Shown piece by piece: positions 17,757 through 19,238 of a stretch of 19,238 bases of DNA. The notes under the pieces are model-generated. The model searched no databases, had not been told where the DNA came from, and saw only the letters and a program-made list of their open reading frames with translations. Positions within the stretch are counted from its first letter, which is position 1. Every line of letters starts with the position of its first letter. A program made the position numbers and the translations under genes. Origin of the DNA: Tieghemiomyces parasiticus (Eukaryota; Kickxellomycota; Dimargaritomycetes; Dimargaritales; Dimargaritaceae); contig JANBPT010000916.1 in the NCBI GenBank assembly GCA_027575765.1, positions 1-19,238 on the forward strand. The letters are read 5' to 3'.

Positions 17757-19238
17757 CGGCTGTTCGGGTGGGTGGTGAGGGACGATGAGCGCTTGGAGCT
17801 CTCCAGGTGGTGTTTACATTATTCGGTGGACGGGGCTACTGGTAGGAGTAGGGCTGTAACCATAGGTCAGCTGAGGTGGCGAGTGACAGATTTGGCTGTG
17901 GGACTCTCCCCTAGGCCCAGGCCTGTCACTTCAAACCGGTGCCCCCCCCGGATGGTTCAATCCCCTATGCCGATGTCCTGAAATCATTCTGGCCCATCGG
18001 CTATTTACCCCTCCTCCCTTCTCTGGCCCAGCTCCCCTCCCCCGTCTTCCCACTGGCGGTATTTCGCCCGCACCTCCTCTGCCCTTTCCACCCCCTCACG
18101 CCATCATTCACTTGTCCCCTCCCCCGGTATTTGCAGTTGGCCATCAAACTGGGCCCTACTTGGGTACACAAGCCTAACCCGAAGCATCCAACTCGACCCC
18201 CCTCCACTAACCAATGCATGTCTACACCTCTGCTTTACTCCCCCCCCCACTTGCCAACCCCTTCTCTTCACCAATACATAGTCGACTGTCAGCCGTCGTG
18301 CGCATCCTACCTTCGTGCCCCTACCGCACTCCCTCCCATACGCAACACCGCGTCTACATTGCCTTATCTACATCCCAAGGCTGTGGCGCACTGCCTCCCT
18401 CCGCCCGAGTCACAGTGAACGGCTCTGCACCCGACTCTGCCACTTTTCTTGTCAAGGCTCACTCGCGGACCCAGCTCACACTGGTTCCCCTTCTCCGCCA
18501 ATTTCGCCCCTACCATCGAGTTGGCGCCTTGCATTTCAACTGATAGTGACTTCTCCCTGTTTGGATTTGGGACCGCTCATATCTATCCATCACCCACCAC
18601 CAGTCTACTTTTTCTCCATCCGACCCCTCCCCGCCTCTGTCAGTCCAGCCGGTCTCGCGCGTGACTTGCCCCCCCCATCTACCCCGCTTCTTTGGCATCA
18701 CCTGTCTTGCGCTCATTTTTAAGGTACTGTGTACCGGTAGCTTTTTCTTAATCACAACCACCCGGCACCCGCGTCCCGAAACGCTGCAATCTGGATTGTA
18801 TTTTTTGTGGGACACTGTCGCTGCCCATTGACCACGTTGCCTCTCCCGTCCTTCATTAGCCAACTTGTCCAGATTCCCGCGCTTCATCGGTCGCTCCTTT
18901 ACCCACCGACAGTCCTTGGCGCGTATCAACCCACTCCGAGCCCCGGCGCCAGCCCTCGTCCTCCTCTCCCGCTTTCGCTCGCACAAGTATTCGTGTGTCG
19001 CAGAGTCGAGCCGATCCTTTAAGCCGGCCGCCGTAGTCCCCCTCTTCCGCATCGTCGGCTGTTGACCTGTCTGCACATCACCGTGCCGGTCCACTCCTTT
19101 TCTGACGCGCGTCACTATTTTTCCTCCTCCCGTCCCCTTCGTCTGCCATCGCTAGGACATAAGTTTATGATCCTGGTGGCATCTCCACTGCACTCTGCAT
19201 CGCTTTAGGTTGCCATCTAGTCCGCCTCTCTCTCGGGA

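Larger units (their letters stand above)
13860..19238 (+). other. 5.4-kb pyrimidine-biased, probably transcribed region (long spliced leader or lncRNA)
   Basis: From the TATA box to the right edge the plus strand is mostly C/T-rich. Hand counts give 43 of 60 at 14401-14460, 40 of 60 at 16741-16800 and 48 of 60 at 18001-18060. The blocks are interrupted by neutral islands, notably about 14828-15250, 16929-17270 and 17565-17930. Many open frames occur on the plus strand, including two overlapping ones of over 200 codons in different frames (16206-16877 and 16279-16926). They encode low-complexity Ser/Pro/Leu sequence and reflect scarcity of stop codons, not selection. I recognise no protein domain on either strand. 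The most economical reading is a very long spliced 5' leader of a gene to the right, with many upstream ATGs, or a noncoding RNA. No direct proof of transcription exists in the sequence. Confidence 0.4.

Noticed and set aside
17880..17975. Possible tRNA because of a B-box-like GGTTCAATCC near 17953
   Set aside because: The T-arm does not pair properly and no cloverleaf with a proper A box and acceptor stem can be drawn.
18510..19115. 201-codon basic open frame on the minus strand
   Set aside because: It is the complement of a CT-rich tract, so Arg, Lys and Gly codons dominate; no motif is recognisable.

Overview
The window looks like nuclear DNA of a filamentous fungus, probably an early-diverging (zygomycete-type) lineage. 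The reasons are large intronless genes rich in C/G-ending codons, pyrimidine-rich 5' leaders behind TATA boxes, a GLUT-type sugar transporter, a membrane-anchored kelch protein, and a decayed Tc1/mariner transposon. The lineage is inferred from gene style, not from a marker gene. Nothing bacterial is visible: no operons or Shine-Dalgarno spacing.

Layout. Positions 1-52 (minus strand) hold the first 17 codons of a gene that runs off the left edge, preceded by its pyrimidine-rich leader (to about 300). About 500-3300 is unassigned. A TATA box at 3622-3628 and a CT-rich leader introduce an intact 685-residue sugar transporter (3905-5962, plus). It converges, across about 1 kb containing two AT-rich microsatellites, with a 629-residue kelch-repeat type I membrane protein (6952-8841, minus). 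A 0.9-kb upstream region follows, then a roughly 1.2-kb fossil Tc1/mariner element (9774-10968, transposase remnant on the minus strand).

From about 10969 to 13850 there is no convincing gene. This stretch does contain a dense group of CCATTGG/CCAATGG boxes (12598-13127) and a strong hairpin. At 13852-13859 lies a good TATA box, and exactly there the plus strand turns pyrimidine-rich. It stays mostly so for the remaining 5.4 kb, broken by compositionally neutral islands, two of which start at GTAAGT donor-like sites. The same CT-rich signature marks the leaders of the other genes. The simplest reading is therefore a very long, spliced 5' leader of a gene beyond the right edge, or a long noncoding RNA. 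This is the most unusual part of the window.

Functional links: the transporter (sugar uptake at the plasma membrane) and the kelch protein (secreted ectodomain, one membrane segment, basic cytoplasmic tail) may both act at the cell surface. Their convergent arrangement does not by itself imply a joint role. Two genes are firmly supported; the rest is graded by confidence.
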